DNA of 64,000 nucleotides, from positions 2,666,001-2,730,000 of the forward strand of contig NZ_CP130748.1 in NCBI RefSeq assembly GCF_030563405.1. Direction: 5' to 3'. Positions 9,458 through 18,623 of the stretch are shown one piece after another; position 1 is the stretch's first letter; every line of letters begins with the position of its first letter. Position numbers and translations under genes: made by a program. Source of the DNA: Vibrio sp. SNU_ST1 (lineage in GTDB: Bacteria; Pseudomonadota; Gammaproteobacteria; Enterobacterales; Vibrionaceae). A model generated the notes under the pieces. It saw nothing but the letters and a program-made list of their open reading frames with translations, was not told the DNA's origin and did not search any database.

Positions 9458-9485
9458 ATATTACGTTTTACCGAAAATATGTCAA
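9458..9485 (-). promoter_or_regulatory. Strong promoter of the tRNA operon
   Basis: On the minus strand a perfect -35 TTGACA (9480-9485) and TAATAT (9458-9463) are 16 bases apart. The next bases are GC-rich (GTGCCTCCGC), the discriminator type seen at stringently controlled stable RNA genes. Predicted transcription start is a few bases before the first tRNA-Ser. Confidence 0.85.
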
Positions 9486-9871
9486 ACACTTTATTGAAAA
9501 AAATTGGACAAAAACACTCAACCGTTTGCTATTTAATCAAAGCGCTTGCAAATTGAACTTATAAGCTTCAAATCGCGCTTTTTCCCTTAAAAATTAAGGT
9601 GAAAGATTGGCAATAATAAATAGCCGAAAACAATTATCTAATTTATCCAGCAGCAAGTGCTACCGCTGTTTGCACAATACTACGGGATGCGTATTTGCGC
9701 CATAGGGGAAGCTAACAAATCTTGAGTTTGCGCAGACAAAATACCGTGTAATAGCGATGATCGATCCTATTTGTATTTCATAACGTCATAAAGCTCTCAC
9801 TTCACCGCGTTGAGACTAACCCGCTACCACCTCATCGATGTTCACATACGTATTTCCATTCCCCCAAGATC
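9486..9871. other. Intergenic region between the tRNA promoter and csrA
   Basis: About 385 bases with no supported gene. Only a short CCTTA / TAAGG hairpin near 9586-9600 was seen, plus the csrA terminator at its right edge. Confidence 0.6.
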
Positions 9872-9898
9872 AAAAAAGGCTAGCAACAATGCTAGCCT
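9872..9898 (-). terminator. csrA terminator
   Basis: Stem AGGCTAGCA / TGCTAGCCT with a 4-base loop and a minus-strand tail of six T, 19 bases after the csrA stop. Confidence 0.9.
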
Positions 9899-9916
9899 CT
9901 TCTCTACGCAAAAGTA

Positions 9917-10114
9917 TTAGTAGTTGCCAGGTGCAACGTTACCATTACCTTTTTCAGCTTGAATGCGCATGTAGATCTCTTCACGGTGAACAGATACTTC
10001 TTTAGGTGCGTTAACACCAATACGTACTTGGTTACCTTTAACGCCTAGTACAGTAACTGTTACTTCGTCACCAATCATCAGTGTTTCGCCAACGCGGCGA
10101 GTCAAAATTAGCAT
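9917..10114 (-). CDS. csrA: Carbon storage regulator, RNA-binding protein
   Basis: 65-residue global post-transcriptional regulator beginning [16 protein letters not shown], with the conserved [16 protein letters not shown] segment that forms the RNA-binding surface. It binds GGA motifs in mRNA leaders and changes translation or stability, and is titrated by Csr-type small RNAs. A clear AAGGAG precedes the ATG. Its place between lysC and a tRNA-Ser/tRNA-Arg operon matches the E. coli alaS-csrA-serV-arg order. The BarA-type kinase that normally starts the Csr cascade is also in this window (47691-50504). Confidence 0.98.
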   Translation of the reverse strand: MLILTRRVGETLMIGDEVTVTVLGVKGNQVRIGVNAPKEVSVHREEIYMRIQAEKGNGNVAPGNY

Positions 10115-10206
10115 TCTTTGCTCCTTGAGTAATCTCTAAATTTATCTAGCTACGCGAGCATTATCCAACAAAAGTTATATTTTCGTAAACTATCGATTGA
10201 GTTTAT

Positions 10207-11394
10207 TTAACCAAAATGCACTTCTTTTTTAGGATAACCCTGTGTTTCACGCGCTACGATGTATGCATTGTGTAATATGTTAGCAGCCATATCGACTTGC
10301 GTTGGTGATATCACCAAAGTTAAAGACTGCTGTTGCAATAAGTGATGCTGTACATCAATTTCGCCTTCAGACAACAATCCATGTGAACTGACCACAATTT
10401 CTTGTGTTCGGCTTCCTACCACAGTTAACAAACTAACCTGTTCACTATTACGGATTTTCTCGTCAAAAACTAGTTTTAATTTAGCACTAATGTCCGGTTT
10501 GATAATGAGTGCTGCCCGTTCTGTTTCCTCGATCACACTACAGACTTCAATCCCTAATAAATGGCAATGCGACATGAGAGACGGTAAATCTTGATTCAAA
10601 CACTCGATGCGAACCATATCTCTTTGAATAGCTATCCCAGCAATATCATTCAAACAGTCATTACCCGCGATAAGAGTTCCCTCGCCTTCTTCAAAGCTCG
10701 AAAGCACTCTCAATGGTACATTATGTCGCCACGCATGTTGAACACATGGAAGGTGTAAAACCTTAGCGCCTCTGCGAGCCATTTCTTCCATAGAGGGAAA
10801 GTCTAAGGTATCTAATTTCTTAGATTGCTTAACCACTCTAGGGTCGCAGGAATATACGCCATCAACATCGGTATATATCTGACACTCTTTCGCTTGAAGG
10901 GCGCCCGCCAACGCAACGGCTGTGGTGTCTGAACCACCTCGCCCTAAGGTTGTGATATCACCTTTCGCATTAACGCCTTGAAAACCTGCAACAATGACAA
11001 TCTGGTCATCATCTAACAGCGCTTTAATAGGAGCGGTATCAATACGCTCAATCGTCGCATTATTATGATTAGAATCGGTGTGTATTTTGGCTTGATAGCC
11101 AGTCATCGATGTCGCTTCATAACCCAACTTGTGCAACGTCATCGCTAACAAAGCCATGGAAACTTGTTCTCCGGCCGTCAACAGCACATCCAACTCTCTA
11201 GCGTTTGGTACGCTATCAACTTGTGAAGCTAAGTTAACTAACCGATTTGTTTCACCTGACATAGCAGAAACGACAACCAGGATCTGGTTCCCTTCATTTT
11301 TCGCTTCAATGATTTTTTCTGCTACATGATGGATTCGTTCAATTGAACCCACCGACGTTCCACCAAATTTCTGCACGATAAGAGGCATTTTCAC
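10207..11394 (-). CDS. lysC: Aspartate kinase, monofunctional
   Basis: First enzyme of the aspartate pathway to lysine, methionine and threonine; makes 4-aspartyl phosphate in the cytoplasm. The kinase domain starts with VQKFGGTSVGS (residues 7-17) and contains GRGGSDTTAVALAGAL. C-terminal regulatory ACT repeats occupy roughly residues 260-390. The 395-residue length fits the single-function class. The start may be GTG at 11394 or ATG at 11388; GAGG upstream is compatible with either. A strong hairpin with a T tail lies in the leader (11473-11516), which suggests transcription attenuation or a second alaS terminator. Confidence 0.95.
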   Translation of the reverse strand: MKMPLIVQKFGGTSVGSIERIHHVAEKIIEAKNEGNQILVVVSAMSGETNRLVNLASQVDSVPNARELDVLLTAGEQVSMALLAMTLHKLGYEATSMTGYQAKIHTDSNHNNATIERIDTAPIKALLDDDQIVIVAGFQGVNAKGDITTLGRGGSDTTAVALAGALQAKECQIYTDVDGVYSCDPRVVKQSKKLDTLDFPSMEEMARRGAKVLHLPCVQHAWRHNVPLRVLSSFEEGEGTLIAGNDCLNDIAGIAIQRDMVRIECLNQDLPSLMSHCHLLGIEVCSVIEETERAALIIKPDISAKLKLVFDEKIRNSEQVSLLTVVGSRTQEIVVSSHGLLSEGEIDVQHHLLQQQSLTLVISPTQVDMAANILHNAYIVARETQGYPKKEVHFG

Positions 11395-11472
11395 CCGTCC
11401 TCACCTTCCCAAGACCAATGTCTATATATGACAAAAAAACACATACTCCGCGTCAGAGCGAAGCAATAAAAA

Positions 11473-11516
11473 ATTAACCAAGGAGTCTAACGCAACCATT
11501 AAACTTCTTGGTTAAT
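11473..11516 (-). terminator. Terminator-like hairpin in the lysC leader
   Basis: Two 13-base arms (ATTAACCAAGAAG / CTCCTTGGTTAAT, one mismatch) with an 18-base loop are followed on the minus strand by TTTTTTATTG. It lies between the alaS terminator and lysC, about 80 bases before the lysC start. The distal arm contains ACTCC, which could instead pair with a GGAGT downstream. Confidence 0.7.
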
Positions 11517-11558
11517 CTCAATCAAACCTGATTAAGAGACTCTTCTACTAGTCAAAAT

Positions 11559-11592
11559 AAAGATGCCCAATCATCTGATTGGGCATCTTTTT
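11559..11592 (-). terminator. alaS terminator
   Basis: Inverted repeat AGATGCCCAATCA / TGATTGGGCATCT with a minus-strand tail TTATTTT, 16 bases beyond the alaS stop. The plus-strand side also ends in T residues. Confidence 0.88.
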
Positions 11593-11607
11593 ATCAATTA
11601 CTTAAGC

Positions 11608-14190
11608 TTAAAGACGCTCTTCAAGCCAAATACGTACTGATTTAAGCGCTTCAGGTAATGCTTCAACGTCAGTACCACCCGCTTGAGCCATATCTGGACG
11701 ACCGCCGCCTTTACCACCAACTTGCTCAGCAACCATCTTAACGAGGTCACCCGCTTTAACTTTGCCGATAAGGTCTTTAGTTACGCCAGCAATCAGGCCA
11801 ACTTTACCGTCTGCTACGTTCGCGATCAGGATGATGCCGCTACCTACTTGGTTTTTAGCGTTATCAACCATAGTACGTAGGTTCTTGTTGTCTGCACCTT
11901 CAATGGCAGCAACCAGTACCTTAGTACCAGAGATCTCTTCTACTTTACCCATGATGTTTGCACCTTCAGCTGCAGCCATCTTTTCTTTAAGCAGTTGGAT
12001 TTCTTTCTCTAGAGATTTCGCTTTCTTAGCTGATTCAGCAAGCTTCTCTTCGTAAGCGTTAGCCTGAGCTTCTACTGCATCTAGAGCAGCTTCACCCGTT
12101 ACCGCTTCAATACGACGAATACCTGCAGCGATACCACCTTCTGAAGTGATCTTGAATAGACCGATATCACCCGTGTTGCTTGCGTGGATACCACCACAAA
12201 GCTCAGTAGAGAAATCGCCCATAGACAGAACGCGAACTTCATCATCGTACTTCTCGCCAAACAGTGCCATCGCACCTTTTTCTTTCGCTGACTCGATGTC
12301 CATGATGTTAGTTTCAATCACATGGTTCTTACGAACTTGTGCGTTAACTAGACGCTCTACTTCTTTAATCTGTGCTGGTGTTACCGCTTCAAGGTTAGAG
12401 AAGTCAAAACGTAGGTTGTCTGGCTTAACTAAAGAACCTTTTTGAGCAACGTGCTCACCTAGAACTTCGCGTAGTGCAGAGTGAAGTAAGTGAGTTGCTG
12501 AGTGGTTTAGTGAGATAGCAGCACGACGCTCAGCGTCAACCGTTGCTTCTACTTTATCGCCTTGAGCAAATACACCTTCAACTAGCTCACCGTGGTGAGC
12601 AAATGCGTTACCTAGCTTCTGAGTGTCTTGTACTTTGAATAGACCAGATGCTGTTTTTAGCGTACCAGCGTCACCACATTGACCGCCTGACTCTGCGTAG
12701 AATGGTGTCTCTTCAAGGATGATGATTGCTTTGTCGCCAGCCGATAGTGAAGATACTTCTTCGCCGTCAACGAATAACGCAGAAATCTCACCCGCACCTT
12801 CAGTACCTGTGTAACCACAGAACTCAGTGTTAGTGTCTACTTTGATCGTTGCGTTGTAATCAGTACCGAACTGACCCGCTTCACGTGCACGCTTACGCTG
12901 TGCTTCCATCGCCTTCTCAAAGCCTTCTTCATCGATAGTAAAGTCGCGTTCACGAGCTACATCGTTAGTAAGGTCAGCTGGGAAGCCATATGTATCGTAA
13001 AGTTTGAAGACTGTTTCACCGTCAAGCTCTTTGCCTTCAAGTGCGTCTAATGCGTCGTTAAGGATAACCATGCCACGCTCTAGCGTGCGACCAAAGTTCT
13101 CTTCTTCAATGCGAAGTACTTTTTCAACAAGCTCTTGCTGTTTCTTAAGTTCATCTGCAGCAGAACCCATCACTTCAGCCAGTACACCTACAAGCTTGTG
13201 GAAGAACACGCCTTGTGCACCAATCTTGTTACCGTGACGAACTGCACGACGAATAATACGACGTAGAACGTAGCCACGACCTTCGTTTGAAGGCATAACG
13301 CCATCAGCGATTAGGAATGAACAAGAACGGATATGATCAGCAATAACGCGCAGCGATTGGTTAGATAGGTCGTCATGACCCACAACTTCAGCTGTCGCTT
13401 TGATTAGCTTTTGGAATACATCAATTTCGTAGTTAGAGTGAACGCCCTGCATGATTGCAGAAATACGCTCAATACCCATACCAGTATCTACAGCTGGCTT
13501 AGGTAGCGGTTCCATAGTGCCGTCAGCATGACGGTTGAACTGCATGAATACGTTGTTCCAGATCTCGATGAAACGGTCACCATCTTCTTCAGGTGTACCA
13601 GGACGGCCGCCCCAGATGTGCTCACCGTGATCGTAGAAGATTTCAGTACATGGACCACAAGGACCTGTATCACCCATTGTCCAGAAGTTATCAGATTCAA
13701 ACTTCTTGCCGCCTTCTTTGTCGCCGATGCGAACAATCTTGTCAGCTGGGATGCCCACTTTCTTGTTCCAGATTTCGAATGCTTCGTCATCTGTCTCGTA
13801 AACCGTTACTAACAGGCGCTCTTTTGGCAGACCTAGTGTTTCAGTCAGGAATTCCCAAGCAAAGCCAATCGCTTCTTCTTTGAAGTAGTCGCCAAAGCTG
13901 AAGTTGCCTAGCATTTCGAAGAACGTGTGGTGACGAGCCGTGAAACCTACGTTTTCAAGGTCATTGTGTTTACCACCCGCACGTACACAACGCTGAGCCG
14001 TAGTTGCTCGAGTGTAGGCACGTTTTTCGGCGCCTAAGAAGCAATCTTTGAATTGGTTCATACCTGCGTTAGTGAATAGCAGGGTTGGATCGTTATGTGG
14101 AACTAACGATGAACTGTCTACGATTTGGTGTTCTTTGCTCTCAAAGAACTTAAGGAACGCGTTGCGAACCTCATCAGTGCTCATGTACAT
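11608..14190 (-). CDS. alaS: Alanyl-tRNA synthetase
   Basis: Class II synthetase of 860 residues that charges tRNA-Ala. The N-terminal catalytic domain has [17 protein letters not shown]. The editing domain has the zinc ligands HSATH near residues 565-569 and CGGIH further on, which remove mischarged serine or glycine. The C-terminal DHHA1-type part is glycine-rich ([15 protein letters not shown]). AGGAAGAG precedes two close ATGs (14190 and 14184); either may be used. In many gammaproteobacteria alaS follows recA-recX; here a 14 kb sugar locus separates it from recA. Confidence 0.97.
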   Translation of the reverse strand: MYMSTDEVRNAFLKFFESKEHQIVDSSSLVPHNDPTLLFTNAGMNQFKDCFLGAEKRAYTRATTAQRCVRAGGKHNDLENVGFTARHHTFFEMLGNFSFGDYFKEEAIGFAWEFLTETLGLPKERLLVTVYETDDEAFEIWNKKVGIPADKIVRIGDKEGGKKFESDNFWTMGDTGPCGPCTEIFYDHGEHIWGGRPGTPEEDGDRFIEIWNNVFMQFNRHADGTMEPLPKPAVDTGMGIERISAIMQGVHSNYEIDVFQKLIKATAEVVGHDDLSNQSLRVIADHIRSCSFLIADGVMPSNEGRGYVLRRIIRRAVRHGNKIGAQGVFFHKLVGVLAEVMGSAADELKKQQELVEKVLRIEEENFGRTLERGMVILNDALDALEGKELDGETVFKLYDTYGFPADLTNDVARERDFTIDEEGFEKAMEAQRKRAREAGQFGTDYNATIKVDTNTEFCGYTGTEGAGEISALFVDGEEVSSLSAGDKAIIILEETPFYAESGGQCGDAGTLKTASGLFKVQDTQKLGNAFAHHGELVEGVFAQGDKVEATVDAERRAAISLNHSATHLLHSALREVLGEHVAQKGSLVKPDNLRFDFSNLEAVTPAQIKEVERLVNAQVRKNHVIETNIMDIESAKEKGAMALFGEKYDDEVRVLSMGDFSTELCGGIHASNTGDIGLFKITSEGGIAAGIRRIEAVTGEAALDAVEAQANAYEEKLAESAKKAKSLEKEIQLLKEKMAAAEGANIMGKVEEISGTKVLVAAIEGADNKNLRTMVDNAKNQVGSGIILIANVADGKVGLIAGVTKDLIGKVKAGDLVKMVAEQVGGKGGGRPDMAQAGGTDVEALPEALKSVRIWLEERL

Positions 14191-14350
14191 GCAGCTCTTC
14201 CTGAAAATAGTCGAGTTAGAATTTTGCCGTATTGTAGATCATGGTTAAGGCTTCGACTAGTTTTCTTGTAGAAAAGACTCCCTTGGGCAGGGTTTTAATT
14301 GGAATTAGATAAAATGAAGAATATTCCACTAGCTCGAGCAAAGAAAAAAC

Positions 14351-14381
14351 AAAAAAAACCTCGCACAATATGTACGAGGCT
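14351..14381 (-). terminator. Terminator of the CGTase-like gene
   Basis: GCCTCG / CGAGG stem with a long loop and eight T on the minus strand, 60 bases after the stop codon. It marks the outer edge of the sugar locus. Confidence 0.8.
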
Positions 14382-14440
14382 TAAACAGTTGAAACTCAAT
14401 CGAAAACCAGTAAACCGTTATTAAGAGTCTGTCTTACTGG

Positions 14441-16312
14441 TTAATGCTTAGTGCGTAAGATAACCACTTCATTTTGGTCTAGGTTAAATGTGCCGCTGCC
14501 ATTAGAAACAACCACTTGGTCAGTGCCTAATACACTATCGTAAGTTCCGTTTGCCAATCCTAAATTCACCGCGTTAACCGATGTACCTTGACCAAGGTTC
14601 ATTGCAACCACAACTACGTCATCGCCTGCGTTACGTTCATATACCAATACATCATTGCTGATCCAGCGCTCAATATAATCACCTTGCTGCACCGCATAGC
14701 TTTCTTTACGTAACTTACTCAACTTTTTAATCATCTTGTAAGCATTGGTCGTTTTATCAAAACTTGGCATCATTTCACGGTTGTATGGGTCGTTACCTTG
14801 CTGGCCAAAACCATTGGTAGTGAAGTTAGCTGCGTAGTGCTCTGTTCCATAGTAAATACATGGAATACCACGAGAGGTCATGATAAGCGCTAAACCCAGC
14901 TCCACTCTGTCTTGTGCAAATGCAACACTTTGACGACCACCCCACTTGTCTTTACCTGCGCCAAAGTTCTTCGCATCGGAACGCAAAACCGTAGAAATAC
15001 GTGACGCATCGTGGTTATCTAAGAACACCACTTGCCAATCACTGCTTGTGAATTTTTGGTCTCTCAGCTTCATGTAGTTATTAATGGCATACATGCCAGT
15101 ACCATTGTGGTTTAGCAAGGCGTTTTCGATGATGTTTCTCAAGCCAAAATCAAGCAATGCAGAGCCTGATGTATTGGCAAAATCGATAGAGGCAAAGTTT
15201 GATCCCGTTGCGTCAGCACCTGAATCCATCCACTCACCAAAGAAATAGAAATCTTTACCTTGGCTTTTCTTCGCGTACGCGTTTATCTGGCCAGTAAAAT
15301 CTTGGATAAACTCTTTATCCATATGTTTCACCGCATCAATACGGATCGCATCAACCCCTAAATCAACCCAGAATTTCGCGCCATCAATCAAGTACTGACG
15401 CGCAGGACCATCTTTACGTTGGTCAAAATCGGTTAAGTTAAATAAGGTTTTATTACGAACCGCCCATGCGTCGTTCCATTCCCAATCTTTACCGTTTTCA
15501 GCGATCGCTCCATTATGATGGTAATACCCTGCATTATCATTTTTGTAGTCGGTAACTCGGACACCCTTTTTATAAAGTGCACCGTATTCCCCTTCATCGT
15601 CTGGGTTAGAGTGATTAGGCGCATAGTCCAGCACGAGTTTCATGCCGTAACTATCCATTTTCGTCTTTAATGCTTTAAAATCTTCAACAGTACCTAGGTG
15701 CTCATCAACTTTAAAGAAGTCACGTCCCCAGTAGCCGTGGTAACCCGCTCCACCCCGACTGTCAGATACGTTAATGTTATCAGCTGGAGGCGTTATCCAA
15801 ATGGCCGTGATCCCCATATCATGCAAGTAATCTAGCTTTGCAGTTAAACCTTTTAAGTCACCACCAAAGTATTTTTTGAAATCCGATTTGTCTGCCGAAT
15901 ACATGTCGGCACCCGTCGATGTATTATTGGCTGAATCGCCATCATAGAAACGGTCAAGAAACACGAAATACATGGTTTCATCACGCATATCAAAGGGAAG
16001 TTTTTCATGGACCACCACTTTATTCGTGTCATCATAGAAATTAATTTCGTAGGTTTTATTAGGGTCAACAGAGAAATTTGATAAAGGGTAGTTTTCAGAC
16101 CAATCACCAAAGCGATCAACCTTAAAACTAGGAGAGTTCGTTCCATCACCGGTATTAAATTTTTTCACTATTTGCCAGTGGTTTGCTTTCACTTTAACCA
16201 TAGATTCGGCTTGCCAGTTATTGGCTGTACCACGGAAATAGGCCTGGTTCCAATCTGCCATAGCAGGTAGGGAAGCCAGTAATGCTGATAGCACAATAAG
16301 CTTATTCTTCAT
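14441..16312 (-). CDS. Secreted GH13 enzyme, CGTase-like (Klebsiella cgt type)
   Basis: 623-residue exported glycoside hydrolase family 13 protein. Residues 1-19 are a signal peptide ending SLPAMA. Residues 20-105 form a beta-rich domain with a YFRGTANNW segment resembling starch-binding folds. The barrel follows: LDYAPNHS near 228-235, nucleophile Asp326 in IRIDAVKH, acid/base Glu360 in FFGEW, and Asp435 in LDNHD. The region from MYFVFLDRF to the C-terminus strongly recalls the Klebsiella oxytoca cyclodextrin glucanotransferase (for example YHGYWGRD and YYGTEHYAANFT), but no C-terminal starch-binding domain is present. It should convert starch to cyclodextrins or short maltodextrins outside the cytoplasm; plain alpha-amylase action cannot be excluded. 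ATG 16312 is chosen because AAAGGA precedes it. Confidence 0.88.
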   Translation of the reverse strand: MKNKLIVLSALLASLPAMADWNQAYFRGTANNWQAESMVKVKANHWQIVKKFNTGDGTNSPSFKVDRFGDWSENYPLSNFSVDPNKTYEINFYDDTNKVVVHEKLPFDMRDETMYFVFLDRFYDGDSANNTSTGADMYSADKSDFKKYFGGDLKGLTAKLDYLHDMGITAIWITPPADNINVSDSRGGAGYHGYWGRDFFKVDEHLGTVEDFKALKTKMDSYGMKLVLDYAPNHSNPDDEGEYGALYKKGVRVTDYKNDNAGYYHHNGAIAENGKDWEWNDAWAVRNKTLFNLTDFDQRKDGPARQYLIDGAKFWVDLGVDAIRIDAVKHMDKEFIQDFTGQINAYAKKSQGKDFYFFGEWMDSGADATGSNFASIDFANTSGSALLDFGLRNIIENALLNHNGTGMYAINNYMKLRDQKFTSSDWQVVFLDNHDASRISTVLRSDAKNFGAGKDKWGGRQSVAFAQDRVELGLALIMTSRGIPCIYYGTEHYAANFTTNGFGQQGNDPYNREMMPSFDKTTNAYKMIKKLSKLRKESYAVQQGDYIERWISNDVLVYERNAGDDVVVVAMNLGQGTSVNAVNLGLANGTYDSVLGTDQVVVSNGSGTFNLDQNEVVILRTKH

Positions 16313-16531
16313 GTGTCGTCCTTTATTCACGTTATGTTGGTGTAGGTTATTGTTTTATATTCTTGTCACGCGATTTAACTATCAGGTCGTGTTTCGTGAG
16401 CATGCTATATAGCCTCCCTCCCATACAACCATTGCGGCCGCGTTAAATAATGTCAGAAGCGATGAAGTCAGCTGTACGAATAAAACCTTCCTTATGTAAG
16501 TTCTATTTAATTGAGGCGCGACAGTATCTTG

Positions 16532-16547
16532 AGAATGAATTCTCAGG
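16532..16547. promoter_or_regulatory. Operator-like palindrome
   Basis: Seven-base arms TGAGAAT / ATTCTCA with a two-base centre, 220 bases before the CGTase-like start. It could bind a dimeric regulator such as the TrmB-type protein of this locus, but the same sequence was not found before the other operons. Confidence 0.35.
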
Positions 16548-16565
16548 ATTCATTTATATTTCAAT

Positions 16566-16589
16566 TATGCCCTTGCTACTTAGGGCATA
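16566..16589 (-). terminator. Weak terminator-like hairpin after the ATPase gene
   Basis: TATGCCC / GGGCATA stem 75 bases after the ATPase stop. The minus-strand tail is only AT-rich, so termination would be weak or the hairpin may protect the mRNA 3' end. Confidence 0.4.
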
Positions 16590-16662
16590 TTATTAAGGTG
16601 AGGTGTTAGAACGTTCTATTGAAACCATTCATCCACGATAGTTAATACAATAAGACCTGATT

Positions 16663-17784
16663 TTACAACGTCAGGTTCTGTTCGGTTTCACCATCAAAAA
16701 TATGACAGAACGCAGAATCAAAATTAAAGCGTACTTGGCTGCCAATATCTGATGTACTTATGCTTTGGTTGTTCACTCGCGCAACAATTTCGTTATCACC
16801 CAATTTGAAATACAGGTATTTTTCATTCCCTAAGTTTTCAACCACGGTCAGCTCACCAGGGTGTACGTTCACCATCTCATCATCAGCGGCAATATTTATG
16901 TGTTCAGGTCGAATACCTAGACACACTGGCTTATCAATATGATCCACAAGCTTTTCTTGTAAACGTTTAGGGATAATAATTTGCGCGTTAGGGGCAAGTT
17001 CCACGTAAATATCATCACCTAACTTTCGTAGGGTTGTGTTCACTAGATTCATGGCTGGGGAGCCGATAAAACCCGCCACAAACTTGTTCTGTGGTGCGTT
17101 GTACAAGTTAGTAGGCGTGTCCACCTGCATAATGTTACCTTGATTTAATACACAAATTCGGTCGCCTAAAGTTAAAGCTTCCGTTTGATCGTGCGTGACA
17201 TAAATCATGGTCGCAGGGTTACCTTCATCTTTAAGAGATTTATGCAACTGGGCGATTTTCACACGCATCGAAACACGCAATTTGGCGTCAAGGTTGGATA
17301 GAGGCTCATCAAATAAGAACACGTCCGGTTTACGAACAATGGCTCGCCCCACCGCGACACGCTGACGCTGACCACCCGACATTTCTTTAGGCTTACGGTA
17401 CAGGAGATCAGTAATTTCTAGTTTTTCAGCGGCATCTTCTACGCGTTGTTTGATCTCTTCTTTTGGTCGCTTTTGCATTTTCAAACCAAAGGCCATGTTA
17501 TCGAAGACCGTTTTGTGTGGGTACAACGCATAGTTTTGGAATACCATGGCAATACCACGCTCTTTAGGCGCTAAATCATTCACCACTCTATCGCCAATAC
17601 GCACTTCACCTGCTGAGATATCTTCTAAGCCAGCAATCATTCGCAATGTGGTAGATTTGGCGCAACCAGACGGCCCCACAAATACCATGAACTCACCTTC
17701 GTGAATATCTAAGTCAATTCCGTGTACGGCTTTAAAACCATTATCGTACTGTTTTTCTACTTTACGCAGGCTAACTGTTGCCAT
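16663..17784 (-). CDS. ABC transporter ATPase, MalK/CymD-like
   Basis: 373-residue ATPase of the MalK/UgpC family, which powers uptake of oligosaccharides by the binding protein and two permeases encoded at 21219-24760. Walker A is GPSGCAKST (residues 37-45), the signature MSGGQRQR is at about 135-142 and Walker B FLFDE at 156-160. The C-terminal OB-type regulatory domain (residues about 240-373) is present. It stands apart from the permease operon, on the opposite strand. Its start ATG is preceded by a GGAG-like site. In Klebsiella the matching gene is cymD. Confidence 0.93.
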   Translation of the reverse strand: MATVSLRKVEKQYDNGFKAVHGIDLDIHEGEFMVFVGPSGCAKSTTLRMIAGLEDISAGEVRIGDRVVNDLAPKERGIAMVFQNYALYPHKTVFDNMAFGLKMQKRPKEEIKQRVEDAAEKLEITDLLYRKPKEMSGGQRQRVAVGRAIVRKPDVFLFDEPLSNLDAKLRVSMRVKIAQLHKSLKDEGNPATMIYVTHDQTEALTLGDRICVLNQGNIMQVDTPTNLYNAPQNKFVAGFIGSPAMNLVNTTLRKLGDDIYVELAPNAQIIIPKRLQEKLVDHIDKPVCLGIRPEHINIAADDEMVNVHPGELTVVENLGNEKYLYFKLGDNEIVARVNNQSISTSDIGSQVRFNFDSAFCHIFDGETEQNLTL

Positions 17785-17825
17785 TTGAAACTCCGAATAC
17801 GGGTTAAATCTTGATAGGTAAAAAT

Positions 17826-17869
17826 CTTTTTAGCCAGTGACTGGAGCTCTCAAGTTACTGGCTAAAAAG
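17826..17869 (-). other. Strong hairpin upstream of the ATPase gene
   Basis: Arms CTTTTTAGCCAGT / ACTGGCTAAAAAG with an 18-base loop, 40 bases before the ATPase start, in the stretch between the lipoprotein gene and the ATPase gene. On the minus strand ATTTTTA follows the stem. It may terminate part of the upstream transcript or act in the ATPase leader. Confidence 0.7.
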
Positions 17870-18044
17870 ACGTAAACGTTAATCATTGAACATTTAGGGT
17901 TTATTTTTATATTTAGTTTCAAAACATAGGCACTCTGATATTCAGAGCACCTTTCTTCTGTATTACTGCGTTCAACCACGAGTTTATAAACGGTGTTATA
18001 CATCGTAGTGATATAAAGTGGCTTATGTCGGCTGGCTACATCGC

Positions 18045-18527
18045 TTATTTACACGCTTTAACCAATGCACGAACTGGCTTCTTATCTTCGCTAATTTCAA
18101 CACTCCATAAATATTTGCCATCCTCTGGAATATTAACGGTTGTGTTTTTTGCAAAGCCACCGCGTTTTAGCGTTTTCTCATAACCCGCCGTCATCGACAT
18201 GCCAGCTGCGGTAAATTGCGGAGACCAGCCCATCGTTGCGAACTGCAAACTTACGTTGCCCGCTTTTTCTTCGCTTACCACTTGGTAAATACCTTTGCCT
18301 TTATGCGACATTTGACGGTTTTCCATGTGGATCCACTGACCATCAGGGAAAGTGCCTATAACATAAAGTGAAGGACGAATTGGCCCGCGATCTTCCACCG
18401 TGGCGAGGTTACAATCGGCGAAAGGACCTGTTGCTTTCATTTGATCAGCTGCTGGCGTGTCAGTTGTGCTCGCACAGCCCATTAACGCTGAAGATAAAAG
18501 TGCGGCTACAAGTAGAGTACGTTTCAT
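18045..18527 (-). CDS. Small lipoprotein with starch-binding-like fold
   Basis: 160-residue lipoprotein. MKRTLLVAALLSSALMGC is a lipoprotein signal with lipobox cysteine at residue 18. After a short linker the segment LYVIGTFPDGQW resembles the start of glycogen/starch-recognition beta-sandwich domains (X-V-x-G-x-F-x-x-W pattern), and the rest alternates beta-like strands. Both Cys at FADC and the C-terminal KACK could form a disulfide. It probably sits in the outer membrane and captures maltodextrin or cyclodextrin for the neighbouring porin. This role is inferred from position and motif only. The ATG at 18527 is preferred over 18533 because AAGGA is 7 bases away. Confidence 0.7.
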   Translation of the reverse strand: MKRTLLVAALLSSALMGCASTTDTPAADQMKATGPFADCNLATVEDRGPIRPSLYVIGTFPDGQWIHMENRQMSHKGKGIYQVVSEEKAGNVSLQFATMGWSPQFTAAGMSMTAGYEKTLKRGGFAKNTTVNIPEDGKYLWSVEISEDKKPVRALVKACK

Positions 18528-18623
18528 TGTCATTTCCTTATTATTTTTTATATATGTAGAGTTCTATTCCGTTTTAGTCATCGCGAGTTAGGCTTTAATT
18601 TTTAAATCTCTCGCTTCGGCAAC

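Larger units (their letters stand above)
16313..16662. other. Intergenic region upstream of the CGTase-like gene
   Basis: 350 bases without a gene. It contains TGAGAAT-GA-ATTCTCA (16532-16547), a nearly perfect operator-like palindrome, and a TATGCCC / GGGCATA hairpin (16566-16589) that may weakly end the ATPase transcript. No clear -35/-10 pair could be assigned. Confidence 0.5.

Noticed and set aside
9322..9564. 80-codon open frame over the second tRNA-Ser and its promoter
   Set aside because: It reads antisense through a tRNA gene and its promoter and has no ribosome site; it is a by-product of the tRNA sequence.
11395..11560. Lysine riboswitch upstream of lysC
   Set aside because: The leader is too short and the conserved five-way junction elements were not recognised; only a terminator-type hairpin is visible.
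16410..16430. GGGAGGGAGG (minus strand) as a MalT box
   Set aside because: Only 7 of 10 positions match the MalT consensus, there is a single copy, and no MalT gene is present; MalT sites usually come in sets.
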